A stretch of 64,000 nt of DNA from Williamsia soli (GTDB lineage Bacteria; Actinomycetota; Actinomycetes; Mycobacteriales; Mycobacteriaceae): contig NZ_JAFRDR010000002.1 in the NCBI RefSeq assembly GCF_017377795.1, forward strand, positions 1 to 64,000, read 5' to 3'. Below the pieces are notes generated by a model. The model was not told where the DNA came from. It did no database searches and worked only from the letters and a program-made list of their open reading frames with translations. The number at the start of each line of letters is the position of its first letter. Positions within the stretch are counted from its first letter, which is position 1. A program made the position numbers and the translations under genes. Below, in pieces: positions 21,038-28,310 of this stretch.

Positions 21038-21109
21038 CACAAACCCACTTTCTCCAGGCAGAACCAGGTGCTGCAGCACCTGGGTTTGCCTGGACTCGCT
21101 GGGTTTGTG
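21038..21109. repeat. 72-nt imperfect palindrome between tRNA-Pro and the polyamine oxidase gene
   Basis: Outer arms CACAAACCCA (21038-21047) and TGGGTTTGTG (21100-21109) pair perfectly. After a 6/6 internal loop, a second arm (21054-21073) pairs with 21074-21093 over 20 bp with one mismatch and one G-T; its centre CCAGGTGCTG/CAGCACCTGG is a perfect 20-bp palindrome. It lies between convergent units, so it may act as a bidirectional transcription barrier, but it has no U tract and the tRNA already has a terminator. A dispersed palindromic element is the alternative. Confidence 0.6.
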
Positions 21110-21133
21110 GGGCGACGAGATCGGTGGCACAAA

Positions 21134-22471
21134 TCAGGCGTGGCCATCAGCCCAAATCGTGTCGTATGGGACCGCGCGACCCAGGATTTGTTCGGCCGTT
21201 CGATGTCCTGATTTCACGGCAGCGGTCACGGTCGAGGGATCGTCGGTCCACGTGGCTTCGCCGGACAGGTAGAGGACGTCCTCGATCGGGATCGCCAGGT
21301 CATCGTGATCGCTTCGATCCGAGCCGACTGTCATATAGGAGTACGAGCCGCGCGAGTATGGGTCGTCCTGCCAGCGGGTGACGTGCACTCGATCGGGTTC
21401 GACGACACGGGCGCCGTACAGCCCGCGCAAAGCGTCGAGGACCGAACTCGCGATGTGCTCGTCCGACCACCCGCGCGTTTCCCGGGCACAGGGGCCTGCT
21501 GCGAAGGTCAACAGTGTCGGGGAGCCATGCACATCGGACACGTCGTACCAGGAATGCCACCATCGACCGGCCTCACCCTGTTGACGAATCGCGTAGACGT
21601 CGTCGTCCCAGAACTTGCTGGGGAACCGCAGGAACACCTTCTCGAACGCGTTCATGTCGAGTCTGTCCAAAGCTTGCGAATGGCGTTCGGGCAGTGGTGG
21701 ATCGATCGTGAACTGCGGTGACTTCAGCACCCCGATCGGGACTGTGACCACGATCCGGTCGGCGGAGAACGGGCCATGGCCGGTGTCGGCGGTAGCACCG
21801 GCTGACGTCCACGTCACACGCGTCACCTCATGGTGGAGCCTCACGTCGAGTCCCTGGGCCAGATGTGTGGCGAGTTCGTCGTAGCCGTCGGGGAACACCA
21901 CTTCGTCCCCATCGATCGCATCGTCGTCGAGCCCGTGCGCGTCGAGGTCGTCGAGCCACACGCCGAGTTGCTCTTCGGTCCGGTGGCGTAAGAACTCCCG
22001 AACTCGCATCGCTCGGTCGTGGTCCCACTTCAATTGGCCGAACGTCGTTTCCACTGCCTCGCCGAAGGATGTGTGGGGTTCCGACGCGGCGATGACCGCC
22101 GCGAAATGCTCGTTGAACGAATAGATATCTGACACAAATCGGTCGGTGTCTTCGTCGCTCAGACGCGTACCGGTGGGGGAGTAGTAGGCGATCGGTCGCC
22201 CGTCGGGTTGGTAGCTCCCCACGGTGAACTCGACGGTCCGCATGCCGAAGGCGTCGACCGCATCGGCGACAGGGTTGCCATCGACCCCGTGAATCCAGGA
22301 CGCGCCATGGTCGACGATCTCGCCGTCGTCGCTGCGCGAGGTCCAGACCCGGCCGCCCACCCGGTCGCGTGCCTCCAGGATGACGACGCGCTGACCCTGA
22401 CCGGCAAGGATCCGGGCAACGGTCAGCCCGGCAATCCCCGCACCGACGATCAGGGTGTCGAAATCTGTCAC
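21134..22471 (-). CDS. Flavin amine oxidase, polyamine oxidase-like
   Basis: 445 aa without signal peptide, so cytoplasmic, unlike the Tat-exported amine oxidase at 280. It has the FAD motif LIVGAGIAGLTVARIL and GGRVWT near the N-terminus, and the C-terminal LYLSGEATWTDDPSTVTAAV segment plus the YSRGSYSYMTVGS motif that mark the polyamine oxidase/LSD1-type branch of PF01593. Expected to oxidise spermine/spermidine-like amines to aldehyde and peroxide; the exact substrate is not visible. The two amine oxidases share little beyond family motifs and are not a recent duplication. Confidence 0.88.
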   Translation of the reverse strand: MTDFDTLIVGAGIAGLTVARILAGQGQRVVILEARDRVGGRVWTSRSDDGEIVDHGASWIHGVDGNPVADAVDAFGMRTVEFTVGSYQPDGRPIAYYSPTGTRLSDEDTDRFVSDIYSFNEHFAAVIAASEPHTSFGEAVETTFGQLKWDHDRAMRVREFLRHRTEEQLGVWLDDLDAHGLDDDAIDGDEVVFPDGYDELATHLAQGLDVRLHHEVTRVTWTSAGATADTGHGPFSADRIVVTVPIGVLKSPQFTIDPPLPERHSQALDRLDMNAFEKVFLRFPSKFWDDDVYAIRQQGEAGRWWHSWYDVSDVHGSPTLLTFAAGPCARETRGWSDEHIASSVLDALRGLYGARVVEPDRVHVTRWQDDPYSRGSYSYMTVGSDRSDHDDLAIPIEDVLYLSGEATWTDDPSTVTAAVKSGHRTAEQILGRAVPYDTIWADGHA

Positions 22472-22545
22472 GGTCGTTCCGATCTATCAGCAATTCGGGA
22501 ATGCGGCATGTCCAGTTGCCGCCGACGCCATCGAATCACGACTGA

Positions 22546-23364
22546 TCACTTCTGTTCTCGCGAACACCACCATGTCGTTCGTCCGCCGACGGTCCCTCGC
22601 GACATCGGGGCGTCGCATCGTGGGCACGTGGCGTCAGTCTTGCGGTACGGGATGATATCGCCGGTGTGGACGCCACCCTTCTTGATCGCGGACCGGATGG
22701 CGCGGCGCAGGATCACTCGGAGCTCGTCCAGTTCGTCTGTGGTCAGGGTTTTGGCGCGACGCGACGGTGACAGCTCGCTTTGCCACAACACTTCGTCGGC
22801 GAGCAGGTTGCCGATGCCGGCGATGGCAGCTTGATCGAGCAGCCTCGCTTTGAGCGGGGCTCCGCTGGATCCGATGCGGCGCCGGAAGTCGTCGCGGGTG
22901 ATCTCCGCGGCGTCGGGTCCGAGGGCGTCGATGTCCGGCTCCAGTCGAACCCTGCCGAGGCGTCGCTTGTCGAAGAGACGCAGCTGACCACCGTCGTCGA
23001 ACGTCATGGCGAACCGCGTCCACTCTGGCTTGTCGGTGTCGCGTTCACCGACGTGGGGATCACCACCGCCATAGCGCGACGTCTGCTCACCATCTGGTGC
23101 GGTGACGATGATTCGCCCGCCCATACCGAGATGGATCCCGAGAGTGGGACCGGGTGTCCCGTCAGCGATCACGGTTTCGCACCACATGGCTTTGCCGCGT
23201 CGGCAGGCTTCGGTGAGTTGGCCGCCCTTGAGGGCTCGGGCGATCTCGCCCGGGCGATGCGGGCGGCACTCGAAGGTGTCGGTGTCGTCGATGTCGACGA
23301 TGACCCGGTTCAGTGCTTTCTCGACGACTTGCCTGGCGTTCTCGACCTCAGGTAGTTCCGGCAT
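22546..23364 (-). CDS. Fpg/Nei family DNA glycosylase with incomplete zinc finger
   Basis: 272 aa. PELPEVE at the N-terminus supplies the catalytic proline and glutamate, and the H2TH region (AAIAGIGNLLADEVLW) is intact, so base excision of oxidised bases is expected. The C-terminal zinc finger has C247, C250 and C267 but the fourth ligand position is E270 (CSREQK then stop) instead of Cys. Either zinc is held with three cysteines plus another ligand, or the finger is degenerate. The chromosomal mutM normally lies near rnc/smc, so this is an extra Fpg/Nei paralogue. Confidence 0.9.
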   Translation of the reverse strand: MPELPEVENARQVVEKALNRVIVDIDDTDTFECRPHRPGEIARALKGGQLTEACRRGKAMWCETVIADGTPGPTLGIHLGMGGRIIVTAPDGEQTSRYGGGDPHVGERDTDKPEWTRFAMTFDDGGQLRLFDKRRLGRVRLEPDIDALGPDAAEITRDDFRRRIGSSGAPLKARLLDQAAIAGIGNLLADEVLWQSELSPSRRAKTLTTDELDELRVILRRAIRSAIKKGGVHTGDIIPYRKTDATCPRCDAPMSRGTVGGRTTWWCSREQK

Positions 23365-23456
23365 TCATCCGGTGTACCCCGTCCTGGCACGATGCACCAC
23401 GGGCGAATCGGGCGGCGGACGGTCCGCCGTGCGATGTAAGGGCGGAGTGAGGAGGT

Positions 23457-23807
23457 TCAGCGTGGCTGTAGTCGGCCGAGGCGGGCACGCAGAGCGGTTG
23501 CAGGCCTTCGCCTTCCGGGGCGGTGCTTCGACCAGGTCCACGGTCGGCCCGATGGTGCCAAGGCTTGGGCGGCCGCGTTGAACACCGAGCCGGCGTCGTA
23601 AACCTTCGGGATCGAAGTCATCGTGACACCGGAGCAACCGCCGAGGTTTGCGATCACGAAATCCCAGAAGTCGTGTTCGGGAGGAAACACGACGTGCACA
23701 TGGGATCCCGGCGGCGTCGACCCCACTGCGTCCGTGATCTCACCGACCCATCGATCGTGCGCACCCGATCTCGTCAGCTGCACGATCGTCATGTGTCCGT
23801 CCTGCAT
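23457..23807 (-). CDS. Hypothetical small protein
   Basis: 116 aa. The first 65 residues look like a real fold (HVHVVFPPEHDFWDFVIANLGG), then a basic, Arg-rich tail that may be disordered. A GAGGGG site lies 5 nt before ATG 23807, which supports translation. I do not recognise a family. A 14-bp palindrome (GTGACG-CT-CGTCAC, 23832-23845) lies 25 bp upstream and could be its operator. Function unknown. Confidence 0.55.
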   Translation of the reverse strand: MQDGHMTIVQLTRSGAHDRWVGEITDAVGSTPPGSHVHVVFPPEHDFWDFVIANLGGCSGVTMTSIPKVYDAGSVFNAAAQALAPSGRPWTWSKHRPGRRRPATALRARLGRLQPR

Positions 23808-23923
23808 GTTGTCCCCTCAGCACACCCGGTAGTGACGCTCGTCACGTCTCCGATCGACCGAATTGTGCCCTACGCCATACAGCGCCGCTGGACTTCCGCA
23901 GATGTTGCTATGTCATATCGAGA

Positions 23924-24640
23924 TCACCTTGCTGGTGGTGACGTCGTCACGTGCGCCTCTGCAGCGGCCTTCGTCAGCCCGAGTTCGGTCAAGGGGCCCT
24001 CGCCGTTCTCGTACTCCAGCAGAGCCAGGAGGATGTGCTCGGTTCCGGCGTTGTCGGCGCCCAGACGCAGGGCTTCTCGAAAAGTCAGTTCCAGAACCTT
24101 CTTCGTTCCCGTGTCGAAAGGAATGAGTGCCGGTACGGCGGTGGCCCGTTCAGGGAACGTGTCTGCGACCGCGGTGCGCAGCTCACCAAAATCCACGTCG
24201 AGTCCCGAGATGGTCCTTGCTGCCATCGAGTCGGCGTCGCCGATGAGCCCCAGGGCGAGGTGTCCTGTCGTGATCTCGGCGTGCCCAGCCGTGCGCGCCT
24301 CTTCCTGCGAGGCGACGACGACGTTCCGGGCGTTAGGCGTGAAACGGCTGAACCCCTGGCTAGGGTCGAGAGCCGGCATCGACGAATCGGCCTTGATCAC
24401 AAAGCGCTTCTGCGCCGCCTGCTTGGTGACGCCCATGCTCACTCCGATGTCGGTCCAAGACGCGCCAGAACGTCGCGCTTGATCGACGAAGTGGCCGATC
24501 AGGTGATCGGCGATATCGCCAAGATGGTCCGCGGTGAGTACGGCGGTCGACAGCTGCTCGAGCGCATCGGTGTGCACAGTGGTGATGGCTTCGATCAGGT
24601 CGTCGAGGCGGACCTGCTTGATGGGTGCTGGGGTTGTCAT
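23924..24640 (-). CDS. HTH plus Clp N-terminal domain protein, probable autoregulator
   Basis: About 238 aa from ATG 24640. The N-terminal third contains a helix-turn-helix (SGASWTDIGVSMGVTKQAAQ). The rest has two Clp_N repeats as in the substrate-binding domain of ClpC (FTPNARNVVVASQEEAR with GHLALGLIG, and FREALRLGADNAGTEHILLALL) but no AAA+ ATPase. Such proteins may act as Clp adaptor-like sensors or as regulators. Two GTCAACC-N3-GGTTGAC palindromes sit immediately upstream, one 4 bp before the ATG, strongly suggesting self-repression. The in-frame start at 24676 would lie inside an operator and is less likely. It follows the MerR-HEAT gene by 32 bp. Confidence 0.85.
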   Translation of the reverse strand: MTTPAPIKQVRLDDLIEAITTVHTDALEQLSTAVLTADHLGDIADHLIGHFVDQARRSGASWTDIGVSMGVTKQAAQKRFVIKADSSMPALDPSQGFSRFTPNARNVVVASQEEARTAGHAEITTGHLALGLIGDADSMAARTISGLDVDFGELRTAVADTFPERATAVPALIPFDTGTKKVLELTFREALRLGADNAGTEHILLALLEYENGEGPLTELGLTKAAAEAHVTTSPPAR

Positions 24641-24643
24641 GGC

Positions 24644-24660
24644 GTCAACCGTAGGTTGAC
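24644..24660. promoter_or_regulatory. Operator 1 of the Clp_N-HTH gene
   Basis: GTCAACC (24644-24650), GTA, GGTTGAC (24654-24660): a perfect 7-bp inverted repeat directly 5' of the leftward gene at 24640. A second, near-identical site lies 28 bp away centre to centre. Confidence 0.75.
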
Positions 24661-24671
24661 GGCCTGGATCC

Positions 24672-24688
24672 GTCAACCTCTGGTTGAC
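24672..24688. promoter_or_regulatory. Operator 2 of the Clp_N-HTH gene
   Basis: GTCAACC (24672-24678), TCT, GGTTGAC (24682-24688), the same arms as operator 1 with a different spacer. It overlaps the last codons of the upstream MerR-HEAT gene. Confidence 0.75.
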
Positions 24689-25710
24689 GGGCCCTGGTTC
24701 TCAGGTGTCGACGTCAAGCTTCGGCTGCTCAGCACCGCTCTCGCCGTATAAGCAACAGCGAGGTCCTCATCCCGGGTGAGCCGTGTGAGTGCGCGAAGAG
24801 CAGCCGCGCCCGGGATCTCCGTCAGTGCCTGGGTCAGGCGAGAACGCACCGGGGGTTCGCTGCTCTTGTCCAGAGCCTCCAGCAGCGCACCGGTCAGTTC
24901 GTCAGCGATCTGCTGGGTCTGTGCGAGAGCGCCCAACGCGTCGGCTGCCTCTACGTCACGCGAACCCGCAACGATCGCGTCGATGAGGGTCGGTGCTGCG
25001 CAGATCAATCCTCTGGCACCCAACTCGATCGCCGCCTGACTTCGGATGGTGATGTCTTCGTCGGTAAGAGCGCGTTCGAGGAGGGCAGTTGGCTTGGGGC
25101 CGTCGATTTTCGCAATGGCCATGGTCGCTCGGCGCCTTACCTCGGTATCCGACGACTCGAGTCCGCGCGCCAACGCGGCAACGCCGTCGTCACCTAGCCT
25201 CGCGAGCGACCAACCAAGTGCGCCCGCGACATTCGGAACTGCTTCGACGAGGAGCGCGTCAGCGAGCACGTCGGCGGGCGCAGAACCGTCCTCCGACGCA
25301 GAAAACACTGCCTGTTGGCGGCGAGCCGGGCGATCCGACCCGAGATCACGCACGAGTTCGATCAGACCGAGCACGTCGCTCCAGGTGCCCGGGTCAGTGT
25401 CGTTCACCCGTTGAAGCCGTTCGAGCAAATCGTGTTCGCGCGCAAGTCTTTCCCGGGTCTGCTCGATCAGCTCACCGACCAACGCGGTCGGGGTGAAGTC
25501 CGGGTCGTCGAGAGCCCGTTGGACCTCACGCAAGGACAACCCCAGCGACCGAAGGCTTTCGACGCGAAAGATTCGGAGTATGTCATCGTTCGAGTACTCG
25601 CGATATCCGCCGTCGCTGCGATCCATCGGGCTCACGAGACCGAGGGAGTCGTAGTGCCGCAGCATACGCGCGCTGACGCCCGTTCGCCGCGCCAGCTCGC
25701 CGATCAGCAC
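24673..25710 (-). CDS. MerR-family regulator with HEAT-repeat C-terminus
   Basis: 345 aa. Residues 1-70 are a MerR winged helix (IGELARRTGVSARMLRHYDS, then GGYREYSNDD) followed by the dimerisation coiled coil (about 75-110). Instead of a small-ligand pocket, residues about 125-335 are HEAT-like helical repeats (VAALARGLESSDTEVRRRAT and ALLERALTDEDITIRSQAA), suggesting the effector is a protein or large surface. Its stop is 2 bp before... the downstream operator region, and it starts 2 bp after the HEAT gene stop, so both are co-transcribed. A MerR-type operator precedes the pair at 26404-26432. Confidence 0.9.
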   Translation of the reverse strand: MLIGELARRTGVSARMLRHYDSLGLVSPMDRSDGGYREYSNDDILRIFRVESLRSLGLSLREVQRALDDPDFTPTALVGELIEQTRERLAREHDLLERLQRVNDTDPGTWSDVLGLIELVRDLGSDRPARRQQAVFSASEDGSAPADVLADALLVEAVPNVAGALGWSLARLGDDGVAALARGLESSDTEVRRRATMAIAKIDGPKPTALLERALTDEDITIRSQAAIELGARGLICAAPTLIDAIVAGSRDVEAADALGALAQTQQIADELTGALLEALDKSSEPPVRSRLTQALTEIPGAAALRALTRLTRDEDLAVAYTARAVLSSRSLTSTPENQGPSTRG

Positions 25711-25712
25711 CG

Positions 25713-26387
25713 CTACTCGTCCTGCATCGCGTTGCCTGCGTTGACAATGCGCTTGGCGTCGTCGGCGGTGATGGCGAACTCACTTTCGGGATCGGCAAGG
25801 AGTCGCTCGGTGGCCCGCGCGTGAGCGCGGACGGCGGGATCGGTGCTCGTCGTCGCGGTGCGCAAGTATGGAGATATCGCATCGCTCAGAGCGATCAATG
25901 CGCGACTCAGACTGCGCTTGACATCGCGGTCTCCACGTCCCAGTTCGGTGATGAGTTCGCCCGCGAGATCGTTCACCTCGTCAGGTGGAACCAGTACAAC
26001 GGCTGTGCGCCAGGCGGCGCGGGCGACGTCGTCGTCGGCGTCGTGCAGCAGGCTTCTCGGAATACTCCGCCACAAGTTCCTGTCCGCGATCTTCGACAGG
26101 GTGTGCAACGACTGACTTCGCGCCTGCGCTGTGTCCGAATGGAGTTCGGTGAGCAGTGCTGGAACGGTGAGCTCCGCCGGGTGCCTGGTCAATGCCCAGG
26201 TCAGCATGTCACGGACGAAGAAGTCCGGTTCGATTGCACACCGCTCGACCAGCACCCCGACGAAGCCGGGGTCGGGGGTCGTCCCCGCCGCAAGCGCGGC
26301 TCTCAGCCGGATCGACGAGTTGGGTGCGCTCAGCGCAGTCCGTAACCGGGTGTTGTGGTCGTTGTGTGGCGTGCTGATAGGAACCAC
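25713..26387 (-). CDS. HEAT-repeat protein paired with the MerR-HEAT regulator
   Basis: About 224 aa of HEAT-like repeats (FFVRDMLTWALTRHPAELTV, ARSQSLHTLSKIADRNLW, DVARAAWRTAVVLVPPDEVN). No catalytic motif. Similarity of repeat style to the C-terminus of the next gene suggests the two interact or share a target. GTG 26387 overlaps an AGGAGG sequence, too close for normal SD use, and lies about where transcription should begin after a MerR-type promoter, so the mRNA may be leaderless. First gene of the leftward set. Confidence 0.83.
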   Translation of the reverse strand: MVPISTPHNDHNTRLRTALSAPNSSIRLRAALAAGTTPDPGFVGVLVERCAIEPDFFVRDMLTWALTRHPAELTVPALLTELHSDTAQARSQSLHTLSKIADRNLWRSIPRSLLHDADDDVARAAWRTAVVLVPPDEVNDLAGELITELGRGDRDVKRSLSRALIALSDAISPYLRTATTSTDPAVRAHARATERLLADPESEFAITADDAKRIVNAGNAMQDE

Positions 26388-26403
26388 CTCCTGACTACCA
26401 GTC

Positions 26404-26432
26404 TTGACCTTCTCACTGTGTCAAGGTCAAGC
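26404..26432 (-). promoter_or_regulatory. MerR-type operator/promoter
   Basis: CTTGACCTT (26404-26412) and AAGGTCAAG (26424-26432) are perfect 9-bp inverted repeats with an 11-bp spacer, the classic arrangement of MerR-family sites. On the minus strand TTGACA (26425-26420) and GGTAGT (26399-26394) give a -35/-10 spacing of about 20 bp, the overlong spacing that MerR regulators correct by twisting DNA. It heads the HEAT/MerR-HEAT operon, so autoregulation is expected. Confidence 0.75.
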
Positions 26433-26515
26433 CTGGGACGCACTATTTCGGCCCCTCGTGATTGCGGGGCCACTACCATTTGCACGATCACCGCCCGACT
26501 GTGGAGGACGACGCG

Positions 26516-27409
26516 ATGGCAGCTCACTTCGTTCTTCCGGCCGGTCGCAGCGCGCAAACGTCCGTGGGCCCCATCGAATACCTCGACATCGGCACCGGGT
26601 CACCGGTCCTGTTCGTTCACGGCTCCCCGGGCGGATGTGACCAGGGCGCTCTGATGACCCGGTTCCTGGCCGATCGGCACCGTGTCGTCTCGGTCTCACG
26701 ACCGGGGTATCTCAATACTCCACTCGCGGAGAACAATCGGACCCCGGAGCAGCAAGCTGTATTGCTGGCAACGCTGTTGTCGGAGCTGGACATCGAGCAG
26801 TTCGCAGTGGTCTGCTGGTCGGGTGGAGGACCCGCGACCTACGCCCTCGCGGCACTGTATCCGGAGCGCATCACCGCGGTTGTTGCAGTCGCGGCCGTGA
26901 GCACCGAGTTCGATCCCGCCGGGACTTTGCGCGGGCGGGTCGAACTCGGGGAAGAGAAGATGCTGTTCGGACGGCTCGGCACCTGGTTTGCCACCACCTT
27001 GGCCGAGAAAGCGCCGGCTACCGCCATCTCCACATTGCTGTCGGGTGACGGCGATCTCACCCGTTCGCAGGCGAAGCAGCTGACGGCCGAAATCATGGCG
27101 GACGACAGTCAGCGGGAGTTCGCGACGACACTCTTCGACACCGTGACGGGACCACGAAAAGACGGCTTCAAGAACGATTTCCGCCATTTCAAGGATCTGG
27201 ACCTGCCGCTGACCGACGTGAGAGTTCCGGTCCTGTTGATCCATGCCAAAACCGACGCGGACGTGCCGTACGAGCAGAGTGTTCACGCGGCCGGATTGAT
27301 TGCGAACTCGCGACTCATCACCATGGACGTCGGCACGCACCTGTCGGCGTGGCTGGGTCCTGACGCAGCTGAGATTCAAGCGGCCGTCGTCGAGCACATA
27401 CGCATGTGA
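26516..27409 (+). CDS. Alpha/beta hydrolase
   Basis: About 297 aa from ATG 26516, preceded by GGAGG. The alpha/beta hydrolase pattern is clear: oxyanion HGSPGG, nucleophile elbow VVCWSGGGPA with Ser in CWSGG (the first Gly of GxSxG replaced by Cys), acid in HAKTDADVP and His in GTHLSAW. Substrate unknown. It is divergent from the HEAT/MerR-HEAT operon and may share its control region. Confidence 0.88.
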   Translation: MAAHFVLPAGRSAQTSVGPIEYLDIGTGSPVLFVHGSPGGCDQGALMTRFLADRHRVVSVSRPGYLNTPLAENNRTPEQQAVLLATLLSELDIEQFAVVCWSGGGPATYALAALYPERITAVVAVAAVSTEFDPAGTLRGRVELGEEKMLFGRLGTWFATTLAEKAPATAISTLLSGDGDLTRSQAKQLTAEIMADDSQREFATTLFDTVTGPRKDGFKNDFRHFKDLDLPLTDVRVPVLLIHAKTDADVPYEQSVHAAGLIANSRLITMDVGTHLSAWLGPDAAEIQAAVVEHIRM

Positions 27410-27416
27410 GGTTTCC

Positions 27417-27473
27417 CGACCGTGTAGTTCCCGCGGTATCGCCCGGGATGAGTTCGCAACAACTACACGGTCG
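27417..27473. repeat. 57-nt element with 13-bp perfect terminal inverted repeats
   Basis: CGACCGTGTAGTT (27417-27429) and AACTACACGGTCG (27461-27473) are perfect complements around a 31-nt loop. It begins 7 nt after the hydrolase stop, so it can act as a terminator hairpin, although no U tract follows. Size and architecture resemble the 64-bp elements near xerD, but the sequence differs. Confidence 0.6.
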
Positions 27474-27556
27474 ACCGCGATTACGGCAAGAAGTTCATCG
27501 ATTTCAAGTTCGACGCGGCTGCGTCGAGGCTCGGCCTGCTCCGCCGTGGCCGACCA

Positions 27557-27594
27557 TTCAGCTGAAGTTCAGCGAAGCTCCGAGACACTACCCT
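27557..27594 (+). promoter_or_regulatory. Response-regulator promoter with direct repeat
   Basis: TTCAGC at 27557-27562 and again at 27568-27573 repeat with an 11-bp period, as OmpR-family regulators bind. TACCCT at 27589-27594 is a plausible -10, so the repeat overlaps the -35. A near-identical repeat precedes the PepSY gene at 29677. Confidence 0.6.
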
Positions 27595-27647
27595 GGAACA
27601 CCCGTGTACACACTTGACGTTCGAAGGGGATCGGTATCCGCGTCCTT

Positions 27648-28310
27648 GTGGTCGACGACGAAGCCGGCCTGCTGCGGGCCATCGCAGCTGGTTTGGAGGC
27701 AGAGGGCTTCGCGGTCGACACCGCGACCAACGGCACCGATGGGTTGTGGCTGGCCCAGGAAAACGATTATGCGGTGATCGTGCTCGACATCATGCTTCCG
27801 GGCATGAACGGCTACCAGATCTGCGCGCAGCTGCGGTCATCGCAGAACTGGACGCCGGTCATCATGCTCACCGCAAAGGACGGTGACCTCGACCAGGTCG
27901 AGGCTCTCGACACCGGAGCCGACGATTACCTCGCAAAACCGTTCTCGTTTCCGGTGCTGCTCGCGAGACTACGGGCCCTGATCCGTCGGGGCGGTGGAGA
28001 GCGACCCACGGTGCTCACGGTGGGTGATCTGGCGATAGATCCGGCGGCCAAACGCGTATCCCGCGGTGCCACCGCGATCGAACTCACCGCGCGAGAGTTC
28101 AGTGTGCTCGAGTTCCTGGTGTCGAAGAAGGGCGCGGTGGTGTCGAAGTCGGAGATCCTCGGAGCTGTGTGGGATTTCGATTTCGACGGTGACCCGAACA
28201 TCGTCGAGGTCTACATTCGTCACCTGCGCAACAAGGTTGATCGGCCATTCGGTCGGTCGTCGATCGAGACAATGCGCGGTGCGGGCTATCGGGTGGTCGA
28301 CGATGCGTGA
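27648..28310 (+). CDS. OmpR-family response regulator
   Basis: Receiver domain with acidic pair (VVDDE), phospho-acceptor Asp in VIVLDIMLPGMNG (D47 from this start), switch TAKDG and invariant Lys in YLAKPF; then a winged helix (ELTAREFSVLEFLV, VEVYIRHLRNKV). GTG 27648 is the only canonical in-frame start after a stop at 27615, but it removes the first half of strand beta-1. ATC 27636 would restore the expected RVLVVDDE start and stands 6 nt after AAGGGGA, so translation probably begins there. It overlaps the kinase gene by 8 bp. Partner genes: the kinase and the PepSY protein. Confidence 0.9.
   Translation: MVDDEAGLLRAIAAGLEAEGFAVDTATNGTDGLWLAQENDYAVIVLDIMLPGMNGYQICAQLRSSQNWTPVIMLTAKDGDLDQVEALDTGADDYLAKPFSFPVLLARLRALIRRGGGERPTVLTVGDLAIDPAAKRVSRGATAIELTAREFSVLEFLVSKKGAVVSKSEILGAVWDFDFDGDPNIVEVYIRHLRNKVDRPFGRSSIETMRGAGYRVVDDA

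Noticed and set aside
20905-21109. tRNA-Pro 3' end as an integration site of a mobile element
   Set aside because: No integrase nearby and no second copy of the tRNA 3' end seen downstream; the adjacent genes look like ordinary chromosome.
21134-22471. The two amine oxidases (280 and 21134) as a duplicated pair
   Set aside because: They differ in export signal, C-terminal signature and subfamily, and share only general PF01593 motifs.
23938-23950. GTGACG-T-CGTCAC palindrome inside the end of the Clp_N-HTH gene, similar to the one at 23832
   Set aside because: It lies within coding sequence and the spacer differs from the intergenic one; likely coincidence.
27450-27563. Short peptide-like stretch (RDYGKKFIDFKFDAAASR) between the 57-nt element and the response regulator
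   Set aside because: It reads like protein, possibly a gene fragment, but has no start codon after the upstream stop, is about 37 codons long and overlaps a direct-repeat promoter region.
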